From Areca catechu (taxonomy: Eukaryota; Streptophyta; Magnoliopsida; Arecales; Arecaceae): a stretch of DNA of 64,000 bases. The notes beneath the pieces were generated by a model, which was not told the origin of the DNA, searched no databases, and saw only the letters and a program-made list of their open reading frames with translations. The stretch lies in NCBI GenBank assembly GCA_021397845.1, contig CM038052.1:146624854-146688853 (forward strand), written 5' to 3'. Every line of letters starts with the position of its first letter. Positions within the stretch are counted from its first letter, which is position 1. A program made the position numbers and the translations under genes. This document shows positions 24,452 through 35,946 of the stretch, one piece after another.

Positions 24452-26868
24452 TGTTGGGAATCCGGTGCACCGCAGTGGAAGTATAATTTCAAAATGATGA
24501 AATTGGCACCATAATCCCTTAGCCAAGATCTCCTTATTCAGGATTAAAACATATAATGAACATACAAACTTACATTGTTAGAATTAGGGTACCAACCTGT
24601 AATCGCTAATTCCAATAAAGTTTGATGTTGAAGGGGGTGATTGAATTCACCAGGCATCCAAATGTCCACCCTCCAATGGTGATCCACAAGATGATTGATC
24701 AAGATGCAAGCTTCTTTGAAATTCCTTCACTTGAATTCTTATCCTAGAACTCAAGAGGACTATGGCTTTAAAACTTCAGGGTAGGGGCTCCTTACTTCCT
24801 TTCTTTCTTCTTCCTCTCCCTTTCTTAAGACCTTGTCCTAAGAATAAAACTCTTATCTTGAAGGAGGAGAAGGATTTAAGACACTAATGTCTTAAAGTAA
24901 AGGAAATAGAAACAGAGTAGGAGTTCTTTTCTTTTACCGATCAAGAGATTCTTCCTATCTCTTGTTTTGGACTTGAGTTTCAACAGAGAAGAGAACTCTG
25001 TAAGAGGGAAACTCTCTGTGTCCTAAACAATCTAAGGAGGAATCAATTTCCTGGAAAGAAAATATAATAAAAATAAACTCTGTCGTTCATTAGTCAAACA
25101 CCCGAGACCTCTGTTGTTTAAATAGATTACAGAGAGATGTCTTCTCAAAAGAACACAACTCTCCGTAAACACCATTCCACTTTGTCTCACGCCCTTCCCT
25201 ATTTCTCACACCCCATCCTCCCATCTCATGGTCTTCCAGATTAAATCCCATGGCTTTTCTTAAAGGAAAAACCGTGGTGTTTTAAAAGGAAAGGGGTCGC
25301 GACTTTTCATCTTCGAAGAGATGTTATTTCGTGCACCCGGGAAGAGTTAGCGCATTCCTTCTTTTTTAAAATCCCATCAGCCATTGGATTCGCATCCAAG
25401 GGGGGAGAGATGGTGCGCTAATCATTAAGAAAGGAGGCCGCCCCATCTTAATTCATCGGAGAATTAAGCGGGGCGCGCCAAGAGTCCATGCGCCATGGAC
25501 TCTTCCAAATGGCGCGCCAAGAGTCCATAAGCGCATGGACTCTTGGCATTTGGCATGGAAAAGCAAAGGGGGCGGGTGGGGAGGCTAGCCTAGTTACATG
25601 GCTAGCCAATAGGGTTAGCCATAATCCTATTTTCACAATTAGGGTCTAATTAGGTCCAATTAGAACCCAATTTGAACCAATCCGGAACCTTAATTCGAAT
25701 CCGATTCGAATAGAAGCTAGGGTTTGCTACACCTGCTAGAGTGTTATCCTGCAAAGATGATTTAATTCCAAATTAAACTCTTGATCAATCCTCTTAAGTG
25801 TGTGACCCATTGGGTTCCACATCTAGCCAGCAGTGGGTTCGAATACAAGTTGACCTAATTTGATTAGAACTCTTTCTAATCGATTTAGGTCAAACCGAGC
25901 TTACCCGATTTGATCAATTAGGACTCTTCCTAATAAATGATCTTTGAATTTGATCAACCCACAAAACAAGATTGACGTCTAGCAACGTGTCATGTCTACC
26001 CGGAAGATATGGAAATTCTGGTGAAATACCAAAATTACCCTTCAGTAGAGAGTTACCGTACAATTAAATCTTTCGATCAGCCTGTACCCAAAAATATAAC
26101 TATGGATATGGATATATGTCAAATCCAATATTATATTTATTTCTAGCTCAATCTTATATCGATGATTCAATTATCTTGATATTAGAAACCATCTCTAATA
26201 TCTTTACTTTGATCAAAGATTTCCTGAATCATCATCCGATTATTAACTAGCTGGATGCAATCTCCTCTTACTAAGAGTGATCGATTCCTTGTTGACCTAC
26301 TCATTACCTTCATATCTAATTCACCATTCCCAGTATCAATCCTGTGCATGACTCAGTGTCATGATTAGGATTGAACCAAAGAATGGGTTCATGTACATAA
26401 GGTACTTATGGCAGTCTCAGGTCAAAAGATTACTTGTACCACTCCCACTATGAGAACCTTCTATTGACATGTAGCTAAGACTCCATTAGATGTTCTCAAG
26501 TTGGATCATATCAGTGAACTCATTCTCCAATGAGCACCCACATCCCAGTATTAGTGTCATACACAAGTGACTGTGAGAGCAGTCACCCTTTCCAGTATAC
26601 ATGGGATGTGCTAGTCTTACCGGAAAAAATCCTGATCCCCTACTCAGGGTTCCTTTGACTAGGAATACTTTAGATTAAGGTTTTAAGATTTTAGGTCTCA
26701 CTGGTATGATCTCATCATAACCCTAAAATCATAGCCCTAATCTATGGGGTTCATCATATAATATAAACACAGCGTATGATAAAAAATAATGCCTTTATAT
26801 AGAAAATTGTCAATTACAATGGTTTGGGAGATACAACATAGATTGGCTTATAGGGTATATCCCTTTCA
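24452..26868 (-). repeat. Copia-2 5' LTR
   Basis: This 2417-bp LTR nearly matches 16922-19339, with TG...CA ends on the minus strand, and is followed at 26869 by the ACGCC target duplication. It repeats the hairpin pair at 25480-25504 and 25517-25546. Confidence 0.95.
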
Positions 26869-26873
26869 ACGCC

Positions 26874-27070
26874 TCCTACTAAACTCGAAGCATGCCTCTT
26901 CCCCCTCCTTATCGAAGGAAGAAGAGGGCGGTCTTGGCACAGAGGGACCTGCCTCACCCTGGTTGGTTAAGGGACAGAAGCCAAGACCAAAGCGAGACAT
27001 CTACAAAGATGGGAAAGTGAAAGCTCGAGAAGAGGAGGAAGATGGACTGCGAGGACCTAGACCTTGAAAG
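26874..27070 (-). pseudogene. Tat-1 antisense ORF 1, N-terminal remnant
   Basis: This resumes the Tat-1 sequence on the other side of Copia-2, as shown by the shared ACGCC duplication. It occupies the position corresponding to about 57260-57420 in Tat-2, upstream of the Transposase_28-like region of the antisense protein. It is heavily decayed and I cannot define a start codon. 27071-27690 is unstructured Tat sequence without a recognisable frame. Confidence 0.4.
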
Positions 27071-27689
27071 GAAAAACTCTACTCTACTGGGGGAAGGAGG
27101 AAGAAAGAGACGAACCTGATTCCTGGGGGAGCCTAAGGTAATCGGGGGAGAAGAGAAAGCTTGGGTACGATAGCGGGCATGCAAAATTCGAAAGAAAAGA
27201 TGTTTTGGAAAAAATCTACCTTTCATTTTAGAGTGACCTGATGCATCCGTACCGTTACAGCCTCCCCATCGCCAGATTTGCACCACATACCGATCATCGA
27301 CGAGTGGGACACTCTGCATTGACTGCAACTGCTCTAAATTCCATGCCAATAATAACTGCTCCTCGGACGTGGCCACGTGGCTCCTCCACACTGGCTCGGG
27401 GAACCGTCTCATGAAGCACTGGCGATCATGGTCATTATTGCGTTGGATCTTTGCCTTTCCACGTCAGCCCTGCAATTACTCCCTTTGACCCGAGCGCCGC
27501 GCACCAATGGACCTCGGGAGTGGAAAGAAAATGATGTGGCAAGATCGCTGACGTGAAACACCTATCAGAGGATCCCTGACGTGGAACATCTGTCAGACAC
27601 CATGTCGGAGAGGGCTGCCATGCCGGATACTCCTCGGACTCCTTTGTCGGGCCGAGCTCCTTCAGGATGTCGGGGTGACCTGTCGAAGC

Positions 27690-28110
27690 TGAGCTCCATC
27701 CTTCTCCAGGTCGGCCCTTGCAAGGTCGGGATGCTTAGGTCGAAGCCGAGCGACCTCCCCCAGATCGAGCCCCTCGAAGTCGAGCCCCTTGGTCTGGAGT
27801 CGAGCTTAACCCTCCTCCACCATGTGGAGCCTCTTCGAGGTCAAGCCCTCTAGGCTAGAGTCACGCCCTGCCTTCCTCCGCTAGTTCGAGCTCCTTGAAG
27901 TTGAGCCCCTTGGTCTAGAGTCAAGCCCAGCCCTCCTCCACCATGTGGAGCCCCTTCGAGGTCAAGCCCCTCGGAGTCGGGCCCTATCCTCCTCCGCTAG
28001 GTCGAGCCCCCTCGAAGTCCCCTTGGCCCGGAGTCGAGCCTAGCCCTCCTCCGCCAAGTGGAGCCCCTTCGAGGTCGAGCCCCTCAGAGTTGAGCCTTGC
28101 CTTTTCAGCT
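27690..28110 (+). repeat. Third Tat-1 array, units of roughly 100-120 bp
   Basis: Three to four imperfect units contain CCTCCTCCACCATGTGGAGC and TTCGAGGTCAAGCCCCTCGG. The array lies between the antisense frame and the 3' LTR, the same relative position as the 57990-58615 array in Tat-2, although the two sequences are unrelated apart from GTCGAG motifs. Confidence 0.75.
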
Positions 28111-28213
28111 CGTCCTTCACCTCGGATGAAGGCACCAGCAATCGAAGGGGCGACACCGTCCCCCCTAGACACCAACGAGTTGCCCGAGGATCACAAAGAG
28201 GCACCCACCAGGC

Positions 28214-28920
28214 TGTAATAACTGCCCACAGCTACCACTTACATCAGAAGAGGAAGGACTCCATGATCAAGGTGCCACGCTCTCTTCCAACTGCCTGCAT
28301 CACCCGTAAGAGGAAGTCAACCAGGAAATTCGAATCCCAAGGGGCACGGCCTCCCGATTGAGGCATTGCCAAGTTTCCCGGAATGGAGCAACCGGGAGAA
28401 ATGTCAGAATGCATAGCAGGTTCCCTTATCATGAACCAAGAAAGATGCCCCATCCATGGCACGGAACATTGCTACACGTGCCTACTAGCACGGGGAGATC
28501 CCGAGGTAGGCATTTGGCAACCACCTGGGTTTAAAAGAGCCATCGGCACCCCCAACGGGAGAGGTAATACAACAATAATAACAACATACCAAAAAATACA
28601 CTCGAGCAAGTAAGGAAGACGAGGTCACACAGAAGAGCCAACTCTAGTTCACCTCGGACATCACTCTCCCCAGTACACTTGCATTTTATTCACACATCAT
28701 TCACTCCTCCTAGCATGGAGTCCATCTAAAGGGGCTCGACTAGGAGGATATGTTCTCTTAGATCGTCACTGACTTGACCATCGGAGTACCCTCGCCAGAA
28801 TCCCCGGTCCGGGTCTCTAACCCTGTTTTGTAGGTCCTGAAGTATAGACCATTACCGAAGAGATGAGGAGCGATCCGACATCGACAGCAGCTATGAGCCA
28901 TGACGATCTTGGTGGCAACA
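28214..28920 (+). repeat. Tat-1 3' LTR
   Basis: It starts TGTAATAACTGCCC after a purine-containing tract and ends GGTGGCAACA. A TATA-like GTTTAAAAG lies near 28530. The last 300 bp match the ends of both Tat-2 LTRs, for example ACTTGACCATCGGAGTACCC. The first 400 bp do not, so Tat-1 and Tat-2 are related but different families. Length is about 707 bp. Confidence 0.7.
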
Positions 28921-28925
28921 ATATT

Positions 28926-29740
28926 GATCATGGCGGTGACGGTGTTCCATCAAGTACCGTCGGTGCAGCGATTTTTTAAAATAATATTTTTTAATAAATA
29001 CTTGTCAAACTGGGATGGGTTGAAACAAATTTACCAAATCGATGCTAGTTTGGTTGGTAGCCAGTTTGGCTGCTAGGTCGATGCCAGTCCGATCGCTGGT
29101 CTGATAGTTAGTCCGATCACCGGTCCAGTCACCAGTCCGGCTCTTGATTCGATAGCCAGTTTGTTTGCCAGGACAATGCCAATTTATCTGCCAGGATAGT
29201 ACCAGTTTGATCACCGTTCTGACCACCAATCGGGCCACCAGTCCGATAGCTAGTTCAGTTGCTAGGTCGGTGCTAGTTCGATCGCTAGTTTAGCCACCGG
29301 TCCGATAGCTAGTCTGGCTCGATCTAACTGTCATTCTAGCTACCAGGATAGTGCCAGTCTGATCGCTGGTCTAGCTACCAGTCTGGCCATTAGTTCGGTA
29401 GCTAGTCCGATCACCAGGTCGGTGCTAGTTTAGTTGTTGATCCGGTCACTAGTTTGATCATTAATCTGATTGCCAGTCCATCACTAATCCAATAGCTAGT
29501 CCGGTCATCGGTTCAATTGCTAGTCTGGCCACCAAACTGATGTTAGTTCGACCCGGATCAGTGACTGAACTGGTACCGGATAAGAGATCGGATGGCTCCG
29601 GGCTACCAACCAAATTGTTATCGATTTGGTAATTTGTACCAACGCACCCCAGTTTGATAAATATTTACTAAAAAAGTATTATTTAAAAAAAATCCTTGCA
29701 TTGATGGTACTTGATACAGCATCACCATCGCCATGATCGA
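28926..29740. mobile_element. Terminal-inverted-repeat element filled with a degenerate 12-bp repeat
   Basis: The left end GATCATGGCGGTGACGGTG and following sequence to about 29060 reappear inverted at about 29607-29740. The arms are about 135 bp and share CATCAAGTACC, TTTTTTAAAATAATA, CAAACTGGG and TTTGGTTGGTAGCC. The interior (29061-29600) is a minisatellite of roughly 12-bp units like GCCAGTCCGATA. No transposase frame is present. This fits a foldback or non-autonomous DNA transposon. A target duplication is not clear; CAACAATAT (left) and CAACAAATAT (right) is only suggestive. 29741-29849 is AT-rich and empty. Confidence 0.7.
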
Positions 29741-29849
29741 TATATATCAACAAATATACTATATATAATATATAATATATAATTTAATATATTATAATAT
29801 ATTTATTATATTTTAGAATATAAAATATTTATTATAATATAAAATATAT

Positions 29850-32206
29850 TGATATGGCTGTATTCGCTGACGTGGAGTCCATCTGGATGCCAGTTGTCAG
29901 CCAGAAGATAGAGGTGCCACCTAAGCTTTGCGCCCGAGCAAGAAGCCGAAGTGGGCCCCCTGTTGAGGTCAGTTCCCGATCGAGGTCGAGCTCAAGCTGC
30001 CACCTAGCGCAGGAGGGAAGGCGACAGGGATTCACATCATGGCGGGAAAGAGAGTTGCCTTCACCGAGACCCTGTCGCTGAGACAGTACAACTGATAAGC
30101 GATAGCCCGCTGCCTAAGGCCTGCGGAGGGGGGCGCCTCGCCAGAGCACCAGGGCCCCCCAGGCCTCAGTTTACATCGATTAGGAAGGAATGTCCCCGTC
30201 AAGGCGCGGCACTCTCTAGTCTACTGACTGCATCACCTACAAGTAGAAGGCAGTGCTAGAGGATTCAGACCCTGGGGCGACTGCCCGCTAGCCGGTGCTT
30301 TGCCTGGTTTTGGTGCGGACACCAAAGGCACCAGAATAAGGCAGAGGCTTCTCAACCCTCTGTGGATCACTTAATTGACATTCAAGTCCACTGTAATAAA
30401 GCTTAGCTATTTTATTTGAGTCTTGTAATTAGTCAGCTCATGTTGAGCTAGTTCAGTTCTGTATTAGTCAGCTCATGTCGAGCTAATTTTATTTTTTTGA
30501 GTCCTATCCAAGCATATCGAAGACTCAAGACCACTTCATACAAGTGAAGACCAAGTCCAACCTAATTGAAGACATGGAAGTTGAGCCCAAATCCAACCCA
30601 ACTTGAAGACCTGAAGATCCCAGGAGGAGAAAATGAAAATAGGAACAAATCTGGAGCCCTGTTCTAGCCAGAAGCAAATTGGGCCAAGCCCAGGCCCAGG
30701 AAGAGGAATTAGGGTGCCACCTCTTAGGATTACTCCCCTCTTGGTCGGCCACTTATGGCCACTCCCTTGGCCGACAAAGACAAGGAGAGGGAGTCCAAGT
30801 GTTTTAGGGATTTCTACCTAGGTTGCCTTGTATTCCTAGTTAGGGTTTGAAAGGGAGAAGGAGTCCTATGTAAAGTCTAAAGTACCCTTACTTGGGGCCC
30901 AAGGTTAAGGGTCTATTTAAGGGACCCTAGCCTCTTGTATGAAACTTGATTTTTGATATGAAATTAACCTTGAGTTCTTCTATTGCTTTGAGTGTTACCC
31001 TATTGTGTGCATAAAGGGGTGTGAGAGTTTTCTTCTTCCCGGTGCTGCAACCATCATCCTGCCGCCAGCCAATCCTCTAGAGCCTTGGCCACCCACTCCA
31101 AAATTCCTTTCTCCTTTGCTGTTTTCCTTTATTTTCTTGATCTCCTTTGAGTTTTCTAACCCTTGATAGGTCGTTTGCAGGTTCCCGAGTTCCTACGAAT
31201 CCAACGACTCCAGCCAAGCCTCAATCAGACCACCGAGCAGAAAGCCGGGTATCCTCAGGTCTTTGGCTCGATTTTTTAGGCCGCATCCATCGAGGAACGA
31301 GAGATCCCTTCGCTGCAATTTTCACCGGGTGCTTCAGACATTGTCAAGTACACCCCCTCTACCTCCAGTCTTTATATTGTAGGAGAACTTGCCCTAACCG
31401 AGGCTTCTCAGCCCCGGCGATCCTTCTTTAGTACTTTTCTAGGTTCTAATATGCATGCTTGGCTTCAAAAATTCATACAAAATTTCCTACAACTAATTTT
31501 GATCTGAAATTCAGGAATTAATCACCTAACCCCACATATAAAACATACAAAAAGAATTGCATGCATATTAGTCCTGCATCAGGTTTCCCAAAATATGGTG
31601 ACCCACCAGAACATCAGAGCCAACAACATAAACCCCCATCTCAAAGGGGCAAACAGGAGCTCATGCATAGTTCCTGCGTGTTGCCAGATGTCACCCTCTA
31701 GGACTCTCCCAAAGGGGAACATCTGGAAAGCAAGGAAGAGGTCACACACACGGCCTCTCCACAACAAAAACAAAGAGGGGCCTCCAAATGAAAGGAGAGA
31801 AACAAGAGGCAAAAACCAACAAGGGATAAGGGAGGTAAAGGTTGGCACACAGAAGGGGGAGCAAGCCAGATGCAACACTTTGGAGCTAGTGGGGAATTCG
31901 TCAGAAGAATCCCACGGACATGGCCGACCCTGCTCTAGCCGTCCTTCTCTGCTAACATCCTACACTCACTTTTTTTTCTCAAATACATGACCCCCGAACA
32001 TGGAAACCTCACCGGGATCCACGGAGGGGGATCTGTTCTCCTAGATCGTCCATTGACTTGATCGTTGGAGTGCCCTCGCTGGAATCCCCGGCTTGGGTCT
32101 CTCTTTCTTTTGCAGGGGTTTGGGAACACGCGCAGGATCCTAGGTAAGGGGGGCGATGCACGATGCCATGCCAGAGCTATAGGCCATGACGATCTAGGCG
32201 GAAATA
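29850..32206 (+). repeat. Tat-2 5' LTR, split by a solo LTR
   Basis: The segments 29850-30310 and 31587-32206 align with consecutive parts of the 3' LTR (61595-62659), including the TGATAYGGCTGTATYC start and the CGACCCCC/CTTGATCG region near the end. The terminal bases are GGAAATA where the 3' LTR has GGCAACA. Confidence 0.88.
30311..31581 (+). mobile_element. Solo chromovirus-like LTR inside Tat-2 5' LTR
   Basis: It runs from TGGTGCGGACACCA to CCTGCATCA and is flanked by a perfect GGTTT duplication (30306-30310 and 31582-31586). It belongs to the same family as the LTRs at 35947 and 40180, in the opposite orientation. A TATA-like TATTTAAG lies near 30914. No internal sequence remains, as expected after LTR-LTR recombination. 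Confidence 0.93.
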
Positions 32207-32208
32207 GA

Positions 32209-32225
32209 TTGGCGCGCCAGGTAGG
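32209..32225 (+). other. Tat-2 primer-binding site region
   Basis: TTGGCGCGCCAGGTAGG follows the LTR end by two bases. A TGGCGC-type priming site is typical of Tat-like Gypsy elements; the exact tRNA is not determined here. An insertion at 32226 lies immediately downstream. Confidence 0.65.
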
Positions 32226-35200
32226 TGATGCGGGATAGAGATCGGGGATCGCTGGCGAGCATAGAAGTCACCAGGAGATTAGGATTTGCTTGGAAAAAGA
32301 AAGAAGAGGGAGCAAGGCGGCTAAGGCTTGCACTCAGGAATAGGGAACATGGGCATCACACCCACTCCAATCTAAAAAAAACTTAGACAAAATAACTTTT
32401 AATTTGTATTCATGAGAAAAAGATGTTTCCTACAAGAGGGGAGGGGTGGGTATTTATAGATTCACTCCAGAGTACATGACTTGAGGGCTAAGAAACCCTG
32501 ACTTGTGGACCAAGAAACCCTGGTAGACCTGGTCAACAGTGAGCATTTGTCTTGGACTGGAGCTCTCTCTTGCGGGCTTGGCGGCATGAAAGGGCCCAGA
32601 TGCATGAAGGCTAGCTCTGGTTGGGGGGGTCTGGTGAATTTCCTGGTATCCTGACTCTTCTCTTGAGCATGACCTAAATGAAAACTATATTGACTCGATT
32701 GGACTGGACTGGACTAAAAGACTGGACCTGATTAAGTGGACTCAACTGGACTCAGTTATCTCACTTTATTACAGGACTCAAATAAAATAAAATAAAATAG
32801 ACTTTCGATCCCCATCATTTTCTTGCGGTGGGGAGAACTTGACTCCGTCGAGTTTGGGTGAGAGGGGATTTGATGGAACTTGAACCAATTACATCAAAAG
32901 AGGCTAGGTTCATTTTTTTTTCAAACAAATTCTAGATTTTTTTCTCACATTTTCTTTTTTTGGCTGCTCTGAGATATGTGCTTCACCATCTTTAGGCTGC
33001 TTTGAGACCTATGCACTTTAAGAACCGTGCATAACATGAAATCGGCAACAAGGGTGGAGTATTTGCTTTCACGTTCGTGCAGCTTCTCTTCACGAACCAA
33101 AGGCTGGAACAGGGGAGGTTTCGGAGGGCAATCTGATGGGTGTTCATCGGTGGCGGTGCTGGGGTGGAGACCGTGGCTCGGCTTGCAGTGGTCATGCAGA
33201 GGCAGCTGGCGATGGCATAACGATGGTGGTGATCTCCTCAGCCGATCATGGACCTCTCCGATCGGGGAAGGCAGCGAACGATGAGGCTCGGCCTAGGCAT
33301 GCATCCGGAGGAGTCCGGCGTTGTCGGTGGTTGCAGAAGCAGGGACGATCCAGCAGGAGGGAGTAGCTATAGGGCTCCGATCGGGAGTGGCGCAGGGATG
33401 GTCAGAGGTCCGGTAAGTGGAGGCATTGTTGAGCCTTCCCGGGTGTCAGAACGGTAGGGGACAAGCTTTGGAGGAAGAGATCGGCAGGGCGGCGTCGTGC
33501 GCGGTGATGGGGCATGGATTTGGGCGGACAGTGCATGGGCATCGGCTGCTATGGGTTTGGGCGGAAGGTGATGATGGGGCCTTGGGGTTCATGGGAGGGA
33601 GGTGGATGCAGGGCGTTGATGGACCTCAGATGGGCCGTCGGCTACTGGCGGTGGCTTCGATCTGCGGCACCAGGGTTCTGGATGGGATGAGGCCGATCGG
33701 AGGAGATGGATGGCTCAAAGCCTGAATCAGTAGTTCAGGTGGTGGTTGTGAAGAAGGATCATGGATTGCTCTATTCCTAGAGATGGCAGCATGGATGGAA
33801 GGGGGGGCAGCATCGGTGGTGTAGATCTGATGGGCTGCGAGCGATGAGGTTTCAGGATGCCTAACGATGGGTTGATGGCATACTCGGAGAGGAAGAAGAA
33901 AACCCTAATCCTCTGGGCTCTGATACCAAACTGATGCATGATGACTCTAAGATTGCTAAACATACAGAAAAAAAATAGTAAACTAATTTTTTTAATTTTT
34001 TTATAATTTAATTTGCAGGCTAGATTTTCAAAGTTAATTAAGAACTAGCAGAAAGAGTAGCAATGCAAAGAATCACCATGATCGCAGGCAAACTCATGCA
34101 AAATAATAAGTAACCAGGATCTGAAAATTAAGAAACTCCCAATTTAGGATAGCTTATCTTCATCAAATCAGAAATTAAAAGAAGGGAAGGATGTTACCAA
34201 TCAGTGATTTGAAGAACTTCCGATGAAGAGATCACACAGCACTTTGATTGGAGTCTGGATGATGAAGCTCGGTTCCTTTGATTAGATGGCTGATTTGGGC
34301 AGTCCTGGAGGCAAGGAAAGCCTCCTTTGGGGAGGTGAAACACCTCGGAGATCCTGCAAAACATCAGGAGTCAATCAAAACAATAATTAACAAAGGAAAG
34401 AACTAGGGTTTAGAAGGAATCATGTTAGGGTTTAGAAGCTGGGCGGCAAGGAAGCTTGGTGAAGCTCTCCCTGCTTGGTGGCCTAGGGCACTCTCTTATT
34501 GATGTGTGAAGGCTTGTTTGGCAGCAAGCTAGGGCGTGGAAGGATGCTAGGCCAGCAAGCAACTCGGCCAAGAATAATAGTAACCAAGGAAAAAAAAATA
34601 AAGTAACACAAGCTCGCAAGCTCAAATAAATTTACCAGGATTTTGATATCATGAATAAAAATTGATTACAAGAGAGTAAGGGTGGGGTTTATATAGAGCT
34701 CCCATGCCCTCTAACTAGGGTTACATACTTGAGTTTGAATAACTAAACTCAAACAATTTAAGAATAGGAATCCTTGTTAGGTTAGGAATTTGACCTAGTC
34801 TTCTCCTTCTCCCTTCATGCTTTGACTAGTCAACTCATGGGCGCCTCCTCTTGGCTTGGACTTGCTCAAACTCCATAAACTCGGTTTTGGACCTTGGGGC
34901 AGCAGCAAGGATGCCTCCTTCATGGTCTTGGATGAATCTTTGAGGGGCCCAGGTGGGCTTCCAGGGGCTGGGCGCATGGGCTGGCATATTCCAGGGAATC
35001 TGGCTGGAATCTTGCTTTTTAAAGGCTTGGGCTTGGTGCCTAGGCTTGATTTCTCCTTGGCTAGGCACAGATAGTCCTCTAAAATCATGGATGCTCTGGT
35101 TTGGGAATATGCCCTAGCATCTGGACTAGAATCTGGGCATCTGAAAAGCATCTGGAAGGAATCAGGGTATTTAGAGAGCATCTGGAGGGTATCTAGGGCT

Positions 35201-35501
35201 CCGGGGTGTCAAACAAAATCTCATAAGCTGATGTAAATGCCTCTGGCTCCTGGATGAGGCCTGGTGGGACCCAAAATAGGGTAACATCCTTTTTTGTACA
35301 AAATTTGAACTTATACTGGACTCATGGCTAAAGTACAGGACTCAAAATACTGACTAGGTTAAGGGTTGAGATAAATCAACTAACCTCAACTTATTACAGG
35401 ACTCAATCTTAATTGACTACAAAATTTTCAAAACTTTGACACATGACTAAGTAAACCATCTAAGATCCAGTGATCTGTGTCTGATCTTGGTGTCCCCACT
35501 A
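32226..35501 (-). mobile_element. Non-autonomous LTR element with unequal LTRs
   Basis: It is flanked by a perfect GTAGG duplication (32221-32225 and 35502-35506). Minus-strand order: 5' LTR (33932-35501, 1570 bp), primer-binding site complement at 33916-33928, an internal region of about 1.1 kb, a purine tract, 3' LTR (32226-32817, 592 bp). The LTRs share ends of the TGRTGGGGA and GCATCA type and patches such as the TATA region, but differ greatly in length and sequence. No gag or pol motif was recognised, so movement must have depended on another element, probably a chromovirus. Confidence 0.8.
32818..33931 (-). other. Internal region of the unequal-LTR element
   Basis: This is about 1.1 kb, GC-rich in the middle (33050-33880) with many GGCGGTGG and GATCGG motifs, and T-rich near 32910-32970. 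Short frames exist on both strands (for example plus 33417-33725), but none shows a recognisable domain or codon pattern. It could be captured host sequence or non-coding filler. PBS complement GGCTCTGATACCA is at 33916-33928. Confidence 0.6.
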
Positions 35502-35578
35502 GTAGGGGGTGATATGGGCAAGACATTGGAATGTCAGCCAAACTAGTCCCCCACCATAAAAGCAGTTCCACTTCAGGC

Positions 35579-35946
35579 ATGGTGGTGACATGCACACAGC
35601 TTCCGCTACTGCGTGGAGGGCCCTCCTTTTCACGGAGGCCCATGCAGCCTAGATGGGGAGCTCCCACTCCACCACAACCACCTCCGATGGATGTCCAACC
35701 CACCGTGCTCGCCCAGCAGATGCAAGTGTTGTCCGTGGTGGTGCGACAGTTACAATACTAGCAATGGTCCCTGGCTACCCAGCAGCAGCCAAGGACCCCT
35801 GTAGCCCAAGTTGCCACCCCCCGCGGCAGTTTGCATCCCATCCAAGAAAGGACCTCACAATCACGGGCCACGATTGATCCCCGGGGTAGCCTCTGAGCCT
35901 CGGCGGAGCGATAGAGAAGCGAGTCGATCAACCGGAAGAGCCAGTC
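35579..35946 (+). pseudogene. gag: Tat-2 gag, N-terminal fragment
   Basis: The ATG at 35579 opens a frame aligned with Tat-1 gag at 7613. The encoded PPPMDVQPTVLAQQM is the conserved N-terminal Tat segment. A TAG near 35759 ends the frame, and homologous but out-of-frame sequence continues to the insertion at 35947. The coding sequence resumes at 41488 after the inserted element. Confidence 0.75.

Larger units (their letters stand above)
16922..26868 (-). mobile_element. Copia-2, complete but coding-defective Copia element
   Basis: Both LTRs (16922-19339 and 24452-26868) are about 2.42 kb and nearly identical by eye. The element is flanked by a perfect 5-bp duplication ACGCC (16917-16921 and 26869-26873). 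On the minus strand the order is 5' LTR, priming site, a leader of about 1.2 kb rich in hairpins, gag, pol, purine tract, 3' LTR. High LTR similarity and the perfect duplication indicate a fairly recent insertion into Tat-1. Coding lesions are few but sufficient to inactivate it. Confidence 0.95.
7446..28920 (+). mobile_element. Tat-1, decayed Tat-lineage Gypsy element (5' LTR outside window, Copia-2 nested)
   Basis: Gag, protease, RT, RNase H, a second RNase H-like domain and integrase (7613-12990) are followed by tandem arrays, a long minus-strand coding region and a 3' LTR ending at 28920. A second RNase H and extra antisense frames behind pol are known traits of the Tat lineage of plant Ty3/Gypsy elements. 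Copia-2 interrupts the antisense region at 16922-26868. The 5' LTR and priming site are not in the window. The 167 bp before gag (7446-7612) show no recognisable feature beyond probable Copia LTR tail and leader. Confidence 0.8.

Noticed and set aside
28921..29750. CAACAATAT / CAACAAATAT as a 9-bp target duplication of the inverted-repeat element
   Set aside because: The copies differ in length and spacing from the arms, and CAACA at 28916-28920 is already the end of the Tat-1 LTR, so the match is probably coincidental.
33027..33725. Several plus-strand frames in a GC-rich stretch, possible host exon
   Set aside because: Frames are short and overlapping and give no known domain; the stretch lies between the LTRs of a non-autonomous element.
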